DNA of 64,000 nt, from NCBI RefSeq assembly GCF_002335805.1, contig NZ_NISU01000001.1:2984079-3048078 (forward strand). Direction: 5' to 3'. Each line of letters starts with the position of its first letter. The stretch's first letter is position 1. This DNA comes from Bacillus sp. FJAT-45350 (lineage in GTDB: Bacteria > Bacillota > Bacilli > Bacillales > NISU01). Made by a program: the position numbers and the translations under genes. This document shows, piece after piece, positions 35,581 to 45,577 of the stretch. The notes below the pieces were generated by a model. It made no database searches. It worked only from the letters and a program-made list of their open reading frames with translations, and was not told where the DNA came from.

Positions 35581-36930
35581 CTAGTATCTGAATCCAAAGT
35601 CTAAGTAGAAGCGTTCAATACTATCTAAATCTATTAAGTTATCGAACTTAAACCATGCACTATCTCCCTCTGGTGGATTTTTGGGGTCAATTATTAGCGC
35701 TCCACTTACACCCGGCATACGTTCTATGATTTCATTTACAATAGTAATTACATGTTGCCTTCCGTCTTCATCGTTATCAAAATCTCCTGCTCTTGGATCT
35801 AATGTAAGCACAACGCGGTCTATCAGTTCGAAGCGTGTACGAGTACGGCGGATTTTTTTCCATCCTTCATCTTCAATTTCTGCAAGGGATACTTTTGTAT
35901 TTATACCATAATCAATTTGAGCAAGACCTTGCCTTGATACTGAGAATACTAACATCCCAGACTTAGTAGCCTCGTTGTATTGTGGTGATGTTAACTCTCC
36001 TACTACACCCACGCTTCCTTGAATTACATGACGTGTCATGCTTCGTGTATGAGGACCTGATATTGTTTCTCCCATCACACGCGCTATTGCTTCAGCTCCT
36101 TCAACTTCCCTTTCATCAGCAGTTAGGAATCCGTTTCCGACATAGACCATGGCAAAATCATTAAATGATTTTGCATTTTGTGCACGAGTTTCAAAATCAA
36201 TATCTGACTTTTCGCCAACGAAACCAATAATACGGCTGCCTTCATTCAATCGACGATTTACATAAGCCTGTAAACTCATATGAACTTGCATATCTGTTGT
36301 ATCTGTACAAATTCCATCAAAGAATTTTGTATCTAAGGTTGGAAATGTATCAGCGTAATCAGAAGCAGTCATAGTAGGGTCAGAACCATCTGTGAACTCC
36401 TTATTTAATACAATATCTACTTCTCCTGATGTAAATTCTCCGCTTGGTACTAATAAATAGTTACTTTGTTCGTTAATAGCATCGGCTAATGCTTGTTTTT
36501 CATTATCGCCTGAGAATGTTACTTTATCTATTTGCTTTTGTCCTTCAAATAAAAGTAGCTCTTTTTCTGTCCCATCTAATGACTCCCGAACAGTAACATT
36601 GAATTTACGTGACGTAGGATACTTGGTTTCGATTGTTACACCAGAAAGGTCAACTGTTGCTACCGTTCCACCATTACCTCCACGAACTGCATAAATGACT
36701 CTTGCACCACCAGTAAATATTTGTTTTATGATTTCATTATCTCCAAGCTTGGTCATAGTTTCGGGAGTAATGGTAGTAACATCATTTACTTTCCCCCAAG
36801 TAGCTCTTAAAACGCTTGCAGCTAAACCTACTGTCCCTGTCGCTAAACTTGTGCCACCAGCATTATGCCAAGTGACATATGTTCCTGGTCTCGGTTTTTG
36901 TTCGCCTAGTACAAATAATTGTCCAGCCAT
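35581..36930 (-). CDS. Contractile tail sheath protein (XkdK-like)
   Basis: A 449-residue protein with the sheath family N-terminus (PRPGTYVTWHNAGGTSLATG), RGGNGGT and VGVVGELTSPQYN regions, and the C-terminal domain ending DLDSIERFYLDFGFRY. The sheath makes this a contractile-tail (myovirus-like) prophage. Confidence 0.93.
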   Translation of the reverse strand: MAGQLFVLGEQKPRPGTYVTWHNAGGTSLATGTVGLAASVLRATWGKVNDVTTITPETMTKLGDNEIIKQIFTGGARVIYAVRGGNGGTVATVDLSGVTIETKYPTSRKFNVTVRESLDGTEKELLLFEGQKQIDKVTFSGDNEKQALADAINEQSNYLLVPSGEFTSGEVDIVLNKEFTDGSDPTMTASDYADTFPTLDTKFFDGICTDTTDMQVHMSLQAYVNRRLNEGSRIIGFVGEKSDIDFETRAQNAKSFNDFAMVYVGNGFLTADEREVEGAEAIARVMGETISGPHTRSMTRHVIQGSVGVVGELTSPQYNEATKSGMLVFSVSRQGLAQIDYGINTKVSLAEIEDEGWKKIRRTRTRFELIDRVVLTLDPRAGDFDNDEDGRQHVITIVNEIIERMPGVSGALIIDPKNPPEGDSAWFKFDNLIDLDSIERFYLDFGFRY

Positions 36931-37161
36931 CTATTTCACCTTCTTCTTTTTGAAATTTTCAAGTGCTTCTTTTACTTCTACTTTTGTAAATTCAGTTTTC
37001 TCAAGACCATGTAATGCACCTGCTAACACTTCTACACCAACACCAAATGCACTAGGCGTAGCCAAAATTTCCTGTTTACTGTATGCTGGTTCCTGAGTTT
37101 TTTTTTCTTGCGAGTACTTACTTTCTTCTTTAGACTGTTCCTCCGACTTTTTGTTCGTCAT
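36931..37161 (-). CDS. Small charged protein before the sheath gene
   Basis: A 76-residue protein with a Lys/Glu/Gln-rich first half and a hydrophobic middle (TPSAFGVGVEVLAGALHGL) then a basic end. A small protein occurs at this place in several PBSX-like phages; its role is unknown. The start overlaps the preceding stop. Confidence 0.7.
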   Translation of the reverse strand: MTNKKSEEQSKEESKYSQEKKTQEPAYSKQEILATPSAFGVGVEVLAGALHGLEKTEFTKVEVKEALENFKKKKVK

Positions 37162-37970
37162 GTTAACCCTCCTTCAAAGCCAAAATGATTTATTTTTTCT
37201 ACAAATTCTTTTGTTTTTATGACACCGAAACGAACAGATAAAGTAATTTGACCAGCACGAAAAGGATCTGCCGAACTATCAGCAGAAACTCCTAAGAATT
37301 CTAATGTCGATTTGTCTTCTAGGGCTGTTCTTTTATCAATCGCTAATTGTTGCACAACATCTTTTATTAGCTGTGTCCTCTTGTATGTGTCAGCCATTAT
37401 TAAATGACCATGGATTCTCACATTAAGCCATACTCCCCAATTCATAGGTTCGCTTGATGTGATACTCCCAAAACGCCAATAAAGCGCTGGATAAGCATCT
37501 GATGGTTGCCACCCTTCCGAATGTATCTGCAAGTCAGAAAAACGTCTTGTCGTCCAATTCTGTAAAGCTGAGATAGGGTCAGGGTCTGTTGTCTTGGCGT
37601 TTAACCATGCTAAAGAAAATACTTGAAACCGTAACCCTCTGGTAAGTACCTTTAAGGAGTCATCAATGGTATCTTCCCCATTGGTTCCTAGATATTCGAT
37701 GTAGTGACTCTCACCATTTACTTCGAAAAAACGTTTATTCAATAATTTGATTGTTTTACGTGCTTCGATATCTAGTAACTGAAATGTTTCTTGTTTTACA
37801 CAAGGCCATATTTCAATAATTGTTGTGAAATTCGCATAAGGATCACCTGCATCTTGAGCACCTTTTTGAACAACAAGATACGGTTTTTTTAATTGAGGAC
37901 CAGCTGCAGCAGGTTCGTATACTCTTTCGAATCCTCCGTCTATTAAACGTTGCCTTATTTCAGTCCTCAT
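37158..37970 (-). CDS. Tail completion/terminator-type protein
   Basis: A 270-residue protein between the gp10-like and sheath-side genes, where tail terminator or neck proteins lie. It begins MRTEIRQRLIDGGFERVYEP and has strand-rich halves that may be duplicated domains. Too long for a usual 130-150-residue tail terminator; the exact role is unsure. Confidence 0.65.
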   Translation of the reverse strand: MRTEIRQRLIDGGFERVYEPAAAGPQLKKPYLVVQKGAQDAGDPYANFTTIIEIWPCVKQETFQLLDIEARKTIKLLNKRFFEVNGESHYIEYLGTNGEDTIDDSLKVLTRGLRFQVFSLAWLNAKTTDPDPISALQNWTTRRFSDLQIHSEGWQPSDAYPALYWRFGSITSSEPMNWGVWLNVRIHGHLIMADTYKRTQLIKDVVQQLAIDKRTALEDKSTLEFLGVSADSSADPFRAGQITLSVRFGVIKTKEFVEKINHFGFEGGLT

Positions 37971-37973
37971 AAA

Positions 37974-38384
37974 TTACTTCCTCCAATACTCGCGCATATT
38001 ACGTTTAATCGTGGGCCAATAGGAATCAGTAGTGGGTCGTATGATAGGACGTGCTCGCATCCCGGGATGAAGAATATTTACCTTACCAAAGACCGTTGCT
38101 CTGTATGGTCTATTAAAAGGTCCATGAATACCCGTACCATCCTCTAAAAAAGCACCATAATGCTTTCCGTGGGCTAGATATATAGATGCTCCAAAGGGTC
38201 TTAACTCTCCACCACCATGAAGGGCACCTCTTGCACCAGAACTTGCATTCCTGTCTTTCCAAGGCGCACTTTTCTTTGCCATACCCTCCATGTTTTTACC
38301 TAAGTTGTCAGCTAAGAGTACAAGTCCTGCTTTTTTTCGGTTGATGTTATCGAGAGTTTGTTGTCCTAATGAACCTCTTCTCAT
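37974..38384 (-). CDS. HK97 gp10-like neck protein
   Basis: A 136-residue basic protein with AKKSAPWKDRNASS and HGKHYGAFLEDGTGIHG, the conserved features of HK97 gp10/XkdJ-type connector proteins that join head and tail. Confidence 0.85.
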   Translation of the reverse strand: MRRGSLGQQTLDNINRKKAGLVLLADNLGKNMEGMAKKSAPWKDRNASSGARGALHGGGELRPFGASIYLAHGKHYGAFLEDGTGIHGPFNRPYRATVFGKVNILHPGMRARPIIRPTTDSYWPTIKRNMREYWRK

Positions 38385-38762
38385 CTAACTCACCCTTTCT
38401 AACTCACACTGGTACCCTACAACCTCACCCATCATGAGCTGAGGAGTGACAGACCTAATTTGAAAGTGCATCCCCTTCCAATCGAATTTATATAATACAT
38501 TTTTGTCAGATTGTAAGTTTGCTTGATAGTCAGCTAATAGACCGTAATGTGTTGCAGACTGTTTTTGTCCAATTTCTTTTGTTTCTAGTTGAACACGAGG
38601 TGTATCACTTTGATAAATACGAGCAATTAAACCGAATTCACTTTCAATAGTTTGAAAATAACCACCTGCATCAACCTTTTCTTCCATATGCACATGAATT
38701 TGAGCAGGGTTTTGTGAAATAGAAAAAGCGACGTGTTTACGCCGCATCTCTATCATATTCAT
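38385..38762 (-). CDS. Head closure protein
   Basis: A 125-residue strand-rich protein between the connector and the gp10-like gene (for example VLYKFDWKGMHFQIRSV). Position and size fit a head-closure or stopper protein of the HK97 gp7/XkdH type. Confidence 0.75.
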   Translation of the reverse strand: MNMIEMRRKHVAFSISQNPAQIHVHMEEKVDAGGYFQTIESEFGLIARIYQSDTPRVQLETKEIGQKQSATHYGLLADYQANLQSDKNVLYKFDWKGMHFQIRSVTPQLMMGEVVGYQCELERVS

Positions 38763-39098
38763 TTACATCACCTCTGGTCGTTGCACTTTTAACATAAAAC
38801 CAGATGATGAAACATCTACATCCCCACCAGCTAATTCTTTATAATGTGCTACCATTTTTAAGGCGTGGTCTAACCGATCTTTAAGAGGTGTTAAATCATA
38901 CTTTTCTTGGCCGGTGCTATAAGACTCTATTTCACCTTGTAGTAATCCAGCACGAATAGTCCATACTTTAGAAGCAGTTGCATAAACTGACGAGGACTCT
39001 TCTAGAATCTCTCCTAATTCCTCATTATCAAATAAAGTTGCATCAACATCATTAACGTACTTCCTTAGTCGTTTGATGTGCTTCTCCTCATATTCCAT
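38763..39098 (-). CDS. Head-tail connector protein (gp6-like)
   Basis: A 111-residue mostly helical protein (IKRLRKYVNDVDATLFDNEE) directly after the capsid gene, the standard place of gp6/XkdG-side adaptor proteins that extend the portal. Confidence 0.75.
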   Translation of the reverse strand: MEYEEKHIKRLRKYVNDVDATLFDNEELGEILEESSSVYATASKVWTIRAGLLQGEIESYSTGQEKYDLTPLKDRLDHALKMVAHYKELAGGDVDVSSSGFMLKVQRPEVM

Positions 39099-39100
39099 TC

Positions 39101-40162
39101 TTATTCACCCGGCAGTGTGATTTCTTGGATATTTTCATCAACTGCCGCAAAGACTCCACGCCAGAAATCTCCAACTACTTGAGCCTCAACGAGACGTGTT
39201 AAATCACCAATTGTTGAGTTGATTTGTAACTCTTGTTTAATTAGTTCTTTAAAGCCACGCTTTGGTCTGATTAGGTAACATTTACCTTGAGCTACACCTG
39301 GGTATTGATAAGACTTCTTACCAACAGATGCTTCCCATCCGTCGTAATAAATTACATCTGTAATCCCATCTACACCACGATAAGGAGTAGCTTGAATTGT
39401 TAATGAAGCCATCCCCTCCTCGATTTGCTCACGGTCAGCTTCAGAAGCAAGAAGAACTGTTCCTGGGCGTTTAGCTGTACGCGTATCACTCAATGCTTTT
39501 CGTAACGTAGCTCGAGTTGATAAGGTCATGTGAGCACCATCCGAGTTATCGAGAGTCTTTCCTAACTCATTAACATATACGGCAGCGGTCTTATTCGCTG
39601 CTTTATATGAGTGCTTGATAATAGGCGCAAAGTGTAGGTGGTTTTTTAAAGCGTTATGTGCTTCACCGAATGCACGGTTAAGTAATTCAAGATTAAATGT
39701 CTGATTAAACATTTGAATTTCTTTCGTATACTCAAATCCGGCAGTATAACCTTTGATATATGCAATAGGTCCTTGCTCTGCTTGTAAGGATCCAAACTTT
39801 ACTTCTTCACCCTCAATATGCTCAAAGAAAATGACAGAGCCATACTGCGCCCACTTTGCTTCAAACTCCTTTGGAAAGTTTGAGTCTTGAATTCTCTCAT
39901 AAATTGGCTGGTAAAGAGTCGGTACTTGTTCTTTTCCTAACTCAACATCAAGCACTACTTTTCTCATAAACTCTTTACGAGTAGTAGAGTTAGTCATCAT
40001 TTCACCAATCGGCTTTGCTAACTCGAGGGTTTCAAGACCACCATTTTCAATCTTCTTATCAACAAAGTCCATTTCTCCGTTAATCACAAAAGGGACCTGT
40101 TCACTAACCGTTTGTTTGCGACGTTCTTCTAATTTAGCTTCTCTGCTATGAATACGTGCCAT
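39101..40162 (-). CDS. Major capsid protein
   Basis: A 353-residue protein following the scaffold and decoration genes. It has no processing signal I can point to with certainty, but its length and the C-terminal strand region (KCYLIRPKRGFKELIKQEL) fit the HK97-fold capsid of PBSX-like phages (XkdG type). Confidence 0.85.
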   Translation of the reverse strand: MARIHSREAKLEERRKQTVSEQVPFVINGEMDFVDKKIENGGLETLELAKPIGEMMTNSTTRKEFMRKVVLDVELGKEQVPTLYQPIYERIQDSNFPKEFEAKWAQYGSVIFFEHIEGEEVKFGSLQAEQGPIAYIKGYTAGFEYTKEIQMFNQTFNLELLNRAFGEAHNALKNHLHFAPIIKHSYKAANKTAAVYVNELGKTLDNSDGAHMTLSTRATLRKALSDTRTAKRPGTVLLASEADREQIEEGMASLTIQATPYRGVDGITDVIYYDGWEASVGKKSYQYPGVAQGKCYLIRPKRGFKELIKQELQINSTIGDLTRLVEAQVVGDFWRGVFAAVDENIQEITLPGE

Positions 40163-40175
40163 CTATTACCCCTCC

Positions 40176-40583
40176 TTATACTTGTGGTCCAAGAATGAAC
40201 CAAATCACATTATTTGAATCCTTACCTTGAGTTACACGACCTACACGACGATATTCATCTTCTCCACTGGAATCTGTTTCAGTAAATCTACTTGTTGATG
40301 CATTCCAGTAAATAGGAGCTCCTGGAGTGAATTCCTGAGTCGTACTTATTTGGCTTGTTTCATACTCTGCCTGCTCAATAGTAAGTACCACTTCAGCAGT
40401 TTCTCCTTCACCTGTCTTCACACTTTCAGTTGCAGCTCCAAAAAAGCCGCCTAACAAATAAAAGCGTTGAGCTTCAATTTCCGAGTTTTCCGGAACTGTT
40501 ACTCTAACGCTTTTACCATCACTAATTTTTGCTCTAGTTACTTGGTACGTAGTACTTGGAAAAGGTTGTCCTTTGTATGGCAT
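40176..40583 (-). CDS. Capsid decoration protein (DUF2190-like)
   Basis: A 135-residue strand-rich protein, with VTVPENSEIEAQRFYLLGG and GAPIYWNASTSRFTET typical of DUF2190 head decoration proteins. Lies between the scaffold and major capsid genes. Confidence 0.8.
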   Translation of the reverse strand: MPYKGQPFPSTTYQVTRAKISDGKSVRVTVPENSEIEAQRFYLLGGFFGAATESVKTGEGETAEVVLTIEQAEYETSQISTTQEFTPGAPIYWNASTSRFTETDSSGEDEYRRVGRVTQGKDSNNVIWFILGPQV

Positions 40584-40598
40584 TGTTTATTCGCCTCC

Positions 40599-41741
40599 TT
40601 AAATTGTTGCACGGCGTGTACGAACTGCCGTTGCACTTTGATTTTGTTGTTGAACATTACCTACTCCAGCAGGAGGGTCAGTATGATATTTGCTAACCAT
40701 ATCCGCTACAACAGGGTCTTTCATAAAACTGTCCATCTCACCAGATAATTGCTCTTTGGTCATATCCGGCTGCAACTTTTCACGATGATATGACCATAAA
40801 CGACCAATAGCGGTTTTTTCGTCACTCATATCTTTACGGACAGCATCAGATTTAACATTTTCAATCATCATTTCACCGACTACTTTTTCAAACTCAGCCG
40901 ATTCAGCTACTTTAATTGCTTCCGCTGCTTTTTTAGCTGCTTCCACAACAGACATTTCACCGGATACTCCTAATGTCTCTTTCACTTGTTTTAACTCAGT
41001 TGCCACCGAATTAGTTTGTTGTAACCAAGAAGAATCAATCTCACCTGCTATTTGTTCCACACTTAATCCCATTTCACCCGCAATCATAGGCATTGTAATT
41101 TGTTTATTTGCCATCATTTTACCTAACTCTCTTAACAATTCATCTGGATTCATTTTCTTTACACCTCCGTTTTTTTCTGGACCTTCTCCATCTGTATCCC
41201 ACATTTCACCTGACATAGCAACAATCGATGTTTTCATACCAGCACGGTCAAGCGGGGTCCAATCAATCGACATTCCATCATAATCCACTACCTGTGTTTC
41301 GCCATTAGCTTGTTGTAATTTTGGTCGTCCAAAGATAGATACTTGCTTAACACGACCACTACGGATCCAACGCTTTAAATCTTTTTGTGTAGCATCCACT
41401 ACACCACGAAAAAATGCTATCTCTCCATCCATCTTCGCACCAATCCAGTGAGTTGCAGGGGGCAAAAACTGTGTACTCACTTCCTCAGCCTTTTGATGAC
41501 CAAGAAATCCTGCTAATGTTGATGTATTGACTTTATCAACAATAGAACGAAGGGATTCAGGTGTGTAGTACCACCCCCTAGTAGATTTTGAAGCAGGAAC
41601 AGAGACGACCACTTCTAACGGATCATCATCACCTTTTTTCAATTCATCAAGATTAACTCCTGGAGCAAGTTGAATATCTTCTACTGTTACTTGGTTATCC
41701 ATTTCTCCGTATAGCATCATATATCTTGGCTTATGCTTCAT
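40599..41741 (-). CDS. Prohead protease/scaffold fusion protein
   Basis: A 380-residue protein. The first 200 residues resemble an XkdF-like prohead protease or Mu-type I domain (SKSTRGWYYTPESL, FRGVVDATQKDLKRWI). The C-terminal half is an acidic helical scaffold with repeated SGEM/AGEM segments. The start is ATG 41741, 8 nt after AGGAGG (GTG 41750 touches the ribosome site). It shapes the procapsid and is later removed. Confidence 0.78.
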   Translation of the reverse strand: MKHKPRYMMLYGEMDNQVTVEDIQLAPGVNLDELKKGDDDPLEVVVSVPASKSTRGWYYTPESLRSIVDKVNTSTLAGFLGHQKAEEVSTQFLPPATHWIGAKMDGEIAFFRGVVDATQKDLKRWIRSGRVKQVSIFGRPKLQQANGETQVVDYDGMSIDWTPLDRAGMKTSIVAMSGEMWDTDGEGPEKNGGVKKMNPDELLRELGKMMANKQITMPMIAGEMGLSVEQIAGEIDSSWLQQTNSVATELKQVKETLGVSGEMSVVEAAKKAAEAIKVAESAEFEKVVGEMMIENVKSDAVRKDMSDEKTAIGRLWSYHREKLQPDMTKEQLSGEMDSFMKDPVVADMVSKYHTDPPAGVGNVQQQNQSATAVRTRRATI

Positions 41742-41761
41742 CCTTTCCACCTCCTTTCAAA

Positions 41762-42751
41762 TTAAGCTGCTAGATAAACATCTTGGTACCATTGCTCAAG
41801 CTCTCGATCACTTTGTGGATTCTGCTGCCATTTGAGTAGTCGGTCAACAAAATCCTCAGGACTTTCATGCACAGGAATTAAAGTACATAAACAATTTGGG
41901 TGTGGAGGATATAAAGGAACCTCATCAACACGATAAATACCCCTACCTAAACCGCTGTCCTTATTAGCGTGAACATCGCATATATCGTAAACAGGATGGG
42001 ATGGAGATAACATCCACTGTATACCTCTAGCAGAAGGGCTTGTCCTAGCAGCTCCAAGTACTCCTTCACCAAATGCAGCCGTTGTTTCAGTTCTTGCTAA
42101 CCTTAATGCTTCATAAGCTAAATCTTTTGGCGGTTTAATCCTTTCAAATAGTTGCGGAAAATTTTGAACGGATGTTGCTTGCCCCTCTCGAATATATTGT
42201 TGAAGCGCTTGAGCTGTCTTTATTGGACTTTCACCTGATACAACTGCTTCTCTCAATATATTCCTGATATGGTCGCCAGCGTTTTCTGTTGTTTTCCATA
42301 TGCGGTCTGACAGGTACATCCCTTTGTGATTTCTTGCCCACATAGCCCTTACTGCATCTTGATTTACACGAACTATTGCTCTTTCGTATGGGGCGACGTC
42401 TAATCTAGCGCCCTTTAACCCCTGTATTGTGATTTTACGAGTCGTATGTGAACCCGCTTGAACTGATAATCTAAGAAACCTATCAGTTCTGTCGGTAAAT
42501 TCCTCACCTAATAATCTCAGCTCTCTACTAAGCTGTTGCTCGACTCTTTCTAGATGGCGATAGGAAAGTGTAGAACTACCTCTCCTTTCAATTTCTTCAA
42601 GTGTTTTTGCAATATTATCAATCACTTTAAGGTATAGAGCTCTTAATTCAGGGTCTTGAGCAAGTCTTAACTCGATATATAACTTCCTAGCTTCCAAAAC
42701 ATAGTCTCTATATGGACCAGCAGCAGCTATAATTTTTTCTAATTCATCCAT
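41762..42751 (-). CDS. Phage head morphogenesis protein (Mu gpF/SPP1 gp7-like)
   Basis: A 329-residue protein with a helical N-terminal half and the MuF domain at the C-terminus (LARTETTAAFGEGVLG, CDVHANKDSGLGRGIY, YPPHPNCLCTLIPV with paired Cys/His). It is a minor head protein that joins the portal or procapsid and may be ejected with DNA. Confidence 0.9.
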   Translation of the reverse strand: MDELEKIIAAAGPYRDYVLEARKLYIELRLAQDPELRALYLKVIDNIAKTLEEIERRGSSTLSYRHLERVEQQLSRELRLLGEEFTDRTDRFLRLSVQAGSHTTRKITIQGLKGARLDVAPYERAIVRVNQDAVRAMWARNHKGMYLSDRIWKTTENAGDHIRNILREAVVSGESPIKTAQALQQYIREGQATSVQNFPQLFERIKPPKDLAYEALRLARTETTAAFGEGVLGAARTSPSARGIQWMLSPSHPVYDICDVHANKDSGLGRGIYRVDEVPLYPPHPNCLCTLIPVHESPEDFVDRLLKWQQNPQSDRELEQWYQDVYLAA

Positions 42752-42756
42752 TCAAG

Positions 42757-44256
42757 TCACCTACTCAGCAACTCATCGATTTTATTTTTCTGTTCCTCTA
42801 GAAACTGCGAATCTTCTAACCTCATAAGCATAAGCTTTGTTTTCATTAGTTTATCTTTTTCGCTTCCGTTCCCATCCTCGTTTTCTTCATAACTACCCAT
42901 GGTGTCAATGTATTGTGACAAGAAGTCTACTGCTGCTTCAATACTAATTAATCCCGCGTTTAATCCTTGGACTAGAGCTCTAACTACTGTTTCAATTTCA
43001 TCAGCAAGCTCTTTAGAATCACGCGGATCCACTTCATCCCATTCCAATTCAGTAGCATAGGTTGAAAATCTCATATTTTCTCCATGAGATTTCATGGCAA
43101 GAACAATACGTGCCATACGTTGCCATGGTTCTGCAAACTGTTCCCTCTTTCGTTGTACCTTACGTACCAGAATAGGCATTTGCTCTTTTACCGAAGAAAA
43201 AGACGAAGGGGTGTGAACACCAAATGCAAATTCAGGCGTTTCAGAAGTGTCTACAATGCAATAAAAAAGCAACTGGAGTAACAGCTTAGCGTCACCAGTT
43301 GCACTTCTAACTTCTATAAATTCAACATCTTCTTCACTTCCAACAAAGATAAGTTCCCTACCCTCTAGGTTAATTGCCCCACCTTCTTTGGCAAACTTAA
43401 CAGGGTCATTAACGCCGAAATTATTAAGGAGAAACGCTCTAACGTCTTTTACCTTTAATTTCATCTTTGGAGTGCTATGCATCTTAGAGCCTGTAATAGC
43501 GTGGTGCATAACATCATGATAAGCCTTTAAAAAGGGTTCGATTGACTCCATTTCACTCTTGCCGAACTTTTCATGCTCATCTGATTCATTTTTAAAGTGA
43601 ACTATGGGTATAAAATCCCATGGTGTAATTATCTCACCTAATTGTAAATCCTCTGGGTATTCTCCTTCCGCTTCTACCTTTCTCAAACCAGCTCGTATCT
43701 TTTGAGTTAAGGTGTAGCGCTTCTTATTTTCACGCTCATCTTCCCACTCATGTTCCGATTGCAGAATATATTCTGTAGGATCACCTGTTATTGGGTCTAA
43801 TACAATATCCTTTACCATGTCAGGCGGAAGAATGTTATAAACTATTCGCTCTTGGTCTTCTGGATATAGCGTTCTGTCTGCTGCTCTTTCCCTAGTTAAC
43901 CAAACATAACAATCTCCGTCTCTTAGGGCATTCCTTTCACTCCTCAACATTCGTGAGCGGTTTCTCTCTACGAAGGATTGAAGTTCCTCCTCGACTAACT
44001 CGTCCTTACTACGAAAAGTAGGAACACCAATAAAAGAGGTGGCAGTGTTCACAACTGGTTTAACAAAGCCTGCGCCCAGCTTATATTCATCATTAGTATT
44101 GTCATATAAACTTCTAGCTAACTTATAGTCTACTTTACTTGAATCTAATGAGTAGGGATTTGACCACGTACCAACAATATTCCAACCTAAGAGGTTAGTA
44201 ACGCGATTACGTAGCTTAGACATTTCTCCTACAAATGTTTTATACCACTTAGCCAT
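42757..44256 (-). CDS. Portal protein
   Basis: A 499-residue SPP1/PBSX-type portal (ARSLYDNTNDEYKLGAGFVK, SFIGVPTF, PWDFIPIVHFKNE, ETPEFAFGVHTPSS). It forms the ring through which DNA enters. It starts 8 nt before the stop of the large terminase, as is normal for the terminase-portal-MuF order. Confidence 0.92.
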   Translation of the reverse strand: MAKWYKTFVGEMSKLRNRVTNLLGWNIVGTWSNPYSLDSSKVDYKLARSLYDNTNDEYKLGAGFVKPVVNTATSFIGVPTFRSKDELVEEELQSFVERNRSRMLRSERNALRDGDCYVWLTRERAADRTLYPEDQERIVYNILPPDMVKDIVLDPITGDPTEYILQSEHEWEDERENKKRYTLTQKIRAGLRKVEAEGEYPEDLQLGEIITPWDFIPIVHFKNESDEHEKFGKSEMESIEPFLKAYHDVMHHAITGSKMHSTPKMKLKVKDVRAFLLNNFGVNDPVKFAKEGGAINLEGRELIFVGSEEDVEFIEVRSATGDAKLLLQLLFYCIVDTSETPEFAFGVHTPSSFSSVKEQMPILVRKVQRKREQFAEPWQRMARIVLAMKSHGENMRFSTYATELEWDEVDPRDSKELADEIETVVRALVQGLNAGLISIEAAVDFLSQYIDTMGSYEENEDGNGSEKDKLMKTKLMLMRLEDSQFLEEQKNKIDELLSR

Positions 44257-45577
44257 ATACTCTCACCCCCCTTAACAATGAAGCTGCATCTCCACTTACT
44301 TTTAATCCTGAATCTGATTCCAAAGTATAAATGCCATATCTCTCAGCATCCATAGCATGATCATTTTGCTTTACTGGTTTATCTTCCCCACGTTCAGCAG
44401 CTTTTTCATCCCAAACATATGAAAAACGCTCCCTAAGTAGGTTCTTACAATCTCTATGGGTATAATTTCTCCCCTCTGCTATTGTAGAGGCAACTGTCCG
44501 AATACCATCAAGTACATCGTTCTTTGCTTCAAGGACTCTTAGTATTCCGCCATCTCTTATTTCGGTAATAAAAGAAGCAGCTGATGGATCTATAATCACT
44601 TTATCAGTGTAACCCTGGCAGAACTCTACTAAATCTTTGTAATACTGACTATCAGTTTTTTGGCTTCCTGTTGCTCGACCATCATAATAGTATTCTTTCA
44701 AATTGTAGTAGATTCTCTGCCCTTCCTCACTATAAAGAATCCCTTGCAAAATAAATGCCGTAGGGTTCTTAGTACCGTAATCAATCGTTACCTGATATTC
44801 TTTAATTTGCTGTGGCCATTCGTCAATGACATGCTCATCCTCGAGGAACATGTCATATATAACGCCCTCCGCCATAACCCACAGACCTAGAATATACCTT
44901 TTGAAGAACACTCCTTTGTACAAGCGGTAGTACCTATCAATGGTTTCCTTCTCTAAAGAAAGATTGTCCTTCATGGTAAAATGTAAGTGTAATGCTCTCT
45001 TTTCCTTAAGGTTATCTAGCCATTCAAGCTTAAACCAATGAAATGGTCCAGAGGGGTTGCAGTTAAACCAATACTTTGAACCTGAAACTGAACACCGCGC
45101 AGTCGCTTGGTCTACAAAGGATTTAGGCATTAAAGCCACTTCATCAAAAAACATACCAGCTAATGTAATACCTTGAATTAAATCCTGACTACTTTCATCC
45201 TTACCACCAAATACATAAAAATAATTAATTCGACTTCCTTTACTAATTGTCAGGTAGTTATCTGCTCGATGGTCTTTTATCTTATAACCACGCGCTTTCA
45301 ACATTCTTTTTAAAGGTGTGATAACATTACGTCTTAGCGCACCAATTGTTTTGCCTGACATACCTAAATTTTCTTCGTGAAAAGTGTCCATTCCCCAAAG
45401 GACATATGATAACGACATTACCACTGTCTTACCCGCACGAACACTGCCGTCACAAATAACTGCATCGTAATGATTGACAGGCGATCTAGGACGCCACCAA
45501 GTTAGGACTTGAATCTGCTTCTTGGAGAAAGGCTTGAATTTAAAAGGAGCAGGTTTACGTTTCTTGACAGTCGTCAT
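44249..45577 (-). CDS. terL: Terminase large subunit (PBSX family)
   Basis: A 442-residue packaging motor. ATPase part: DGSVRAGKTVVMSL (Walker A), GITLAGMFFDEVALM (Walker B). Nuclease part: VTIDYGTKNPTAFIL, KVIIDPSAASFI and NDHAMDAERYGIY acidic metal-binding residues. Length matches the PBSX XtmB family. Overlaps both neighbours slightly. Confidence 0.95.
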   Translation of the reverse strand: MTTVKKRKPAPFKFKPFSKKQIQVLTWWRPRSPVNHYDAVICDGSVRAGKTVVMSLSYVLWGMDTFHEENLGMSGKTIGALRRNVITPLKRMLKARGYKIKDHRADNYLTISKGSRINYFYVFGGKDESSQDLIQGITLAGMFFDEVALMPKSFVDQATARCSVSGSKYWFNCNPSGPFHWFKLEWLDNLKEKRALHLHFTMKDNLSLEKETIDRYYRLYKGVFFKRYILGLWVMAEGVIYDMFLEDEHVIDEWPQQIKEYQVTIDYGTKNPTAFILQGILYSEEGQRIYYNLKEYYYDGRATGSQKTDSQYYKDLVEFCQGYTDKVIIDPSAASFITEIRDGGILRVLEAKNDVLDGIRTVASTIAEGRNYTHRDCKNLLRERFSYVWDEKAAERGEDKPVKQNDHAMDAERYGIYTLESDSGLKVSGDAASLLRGVRVYG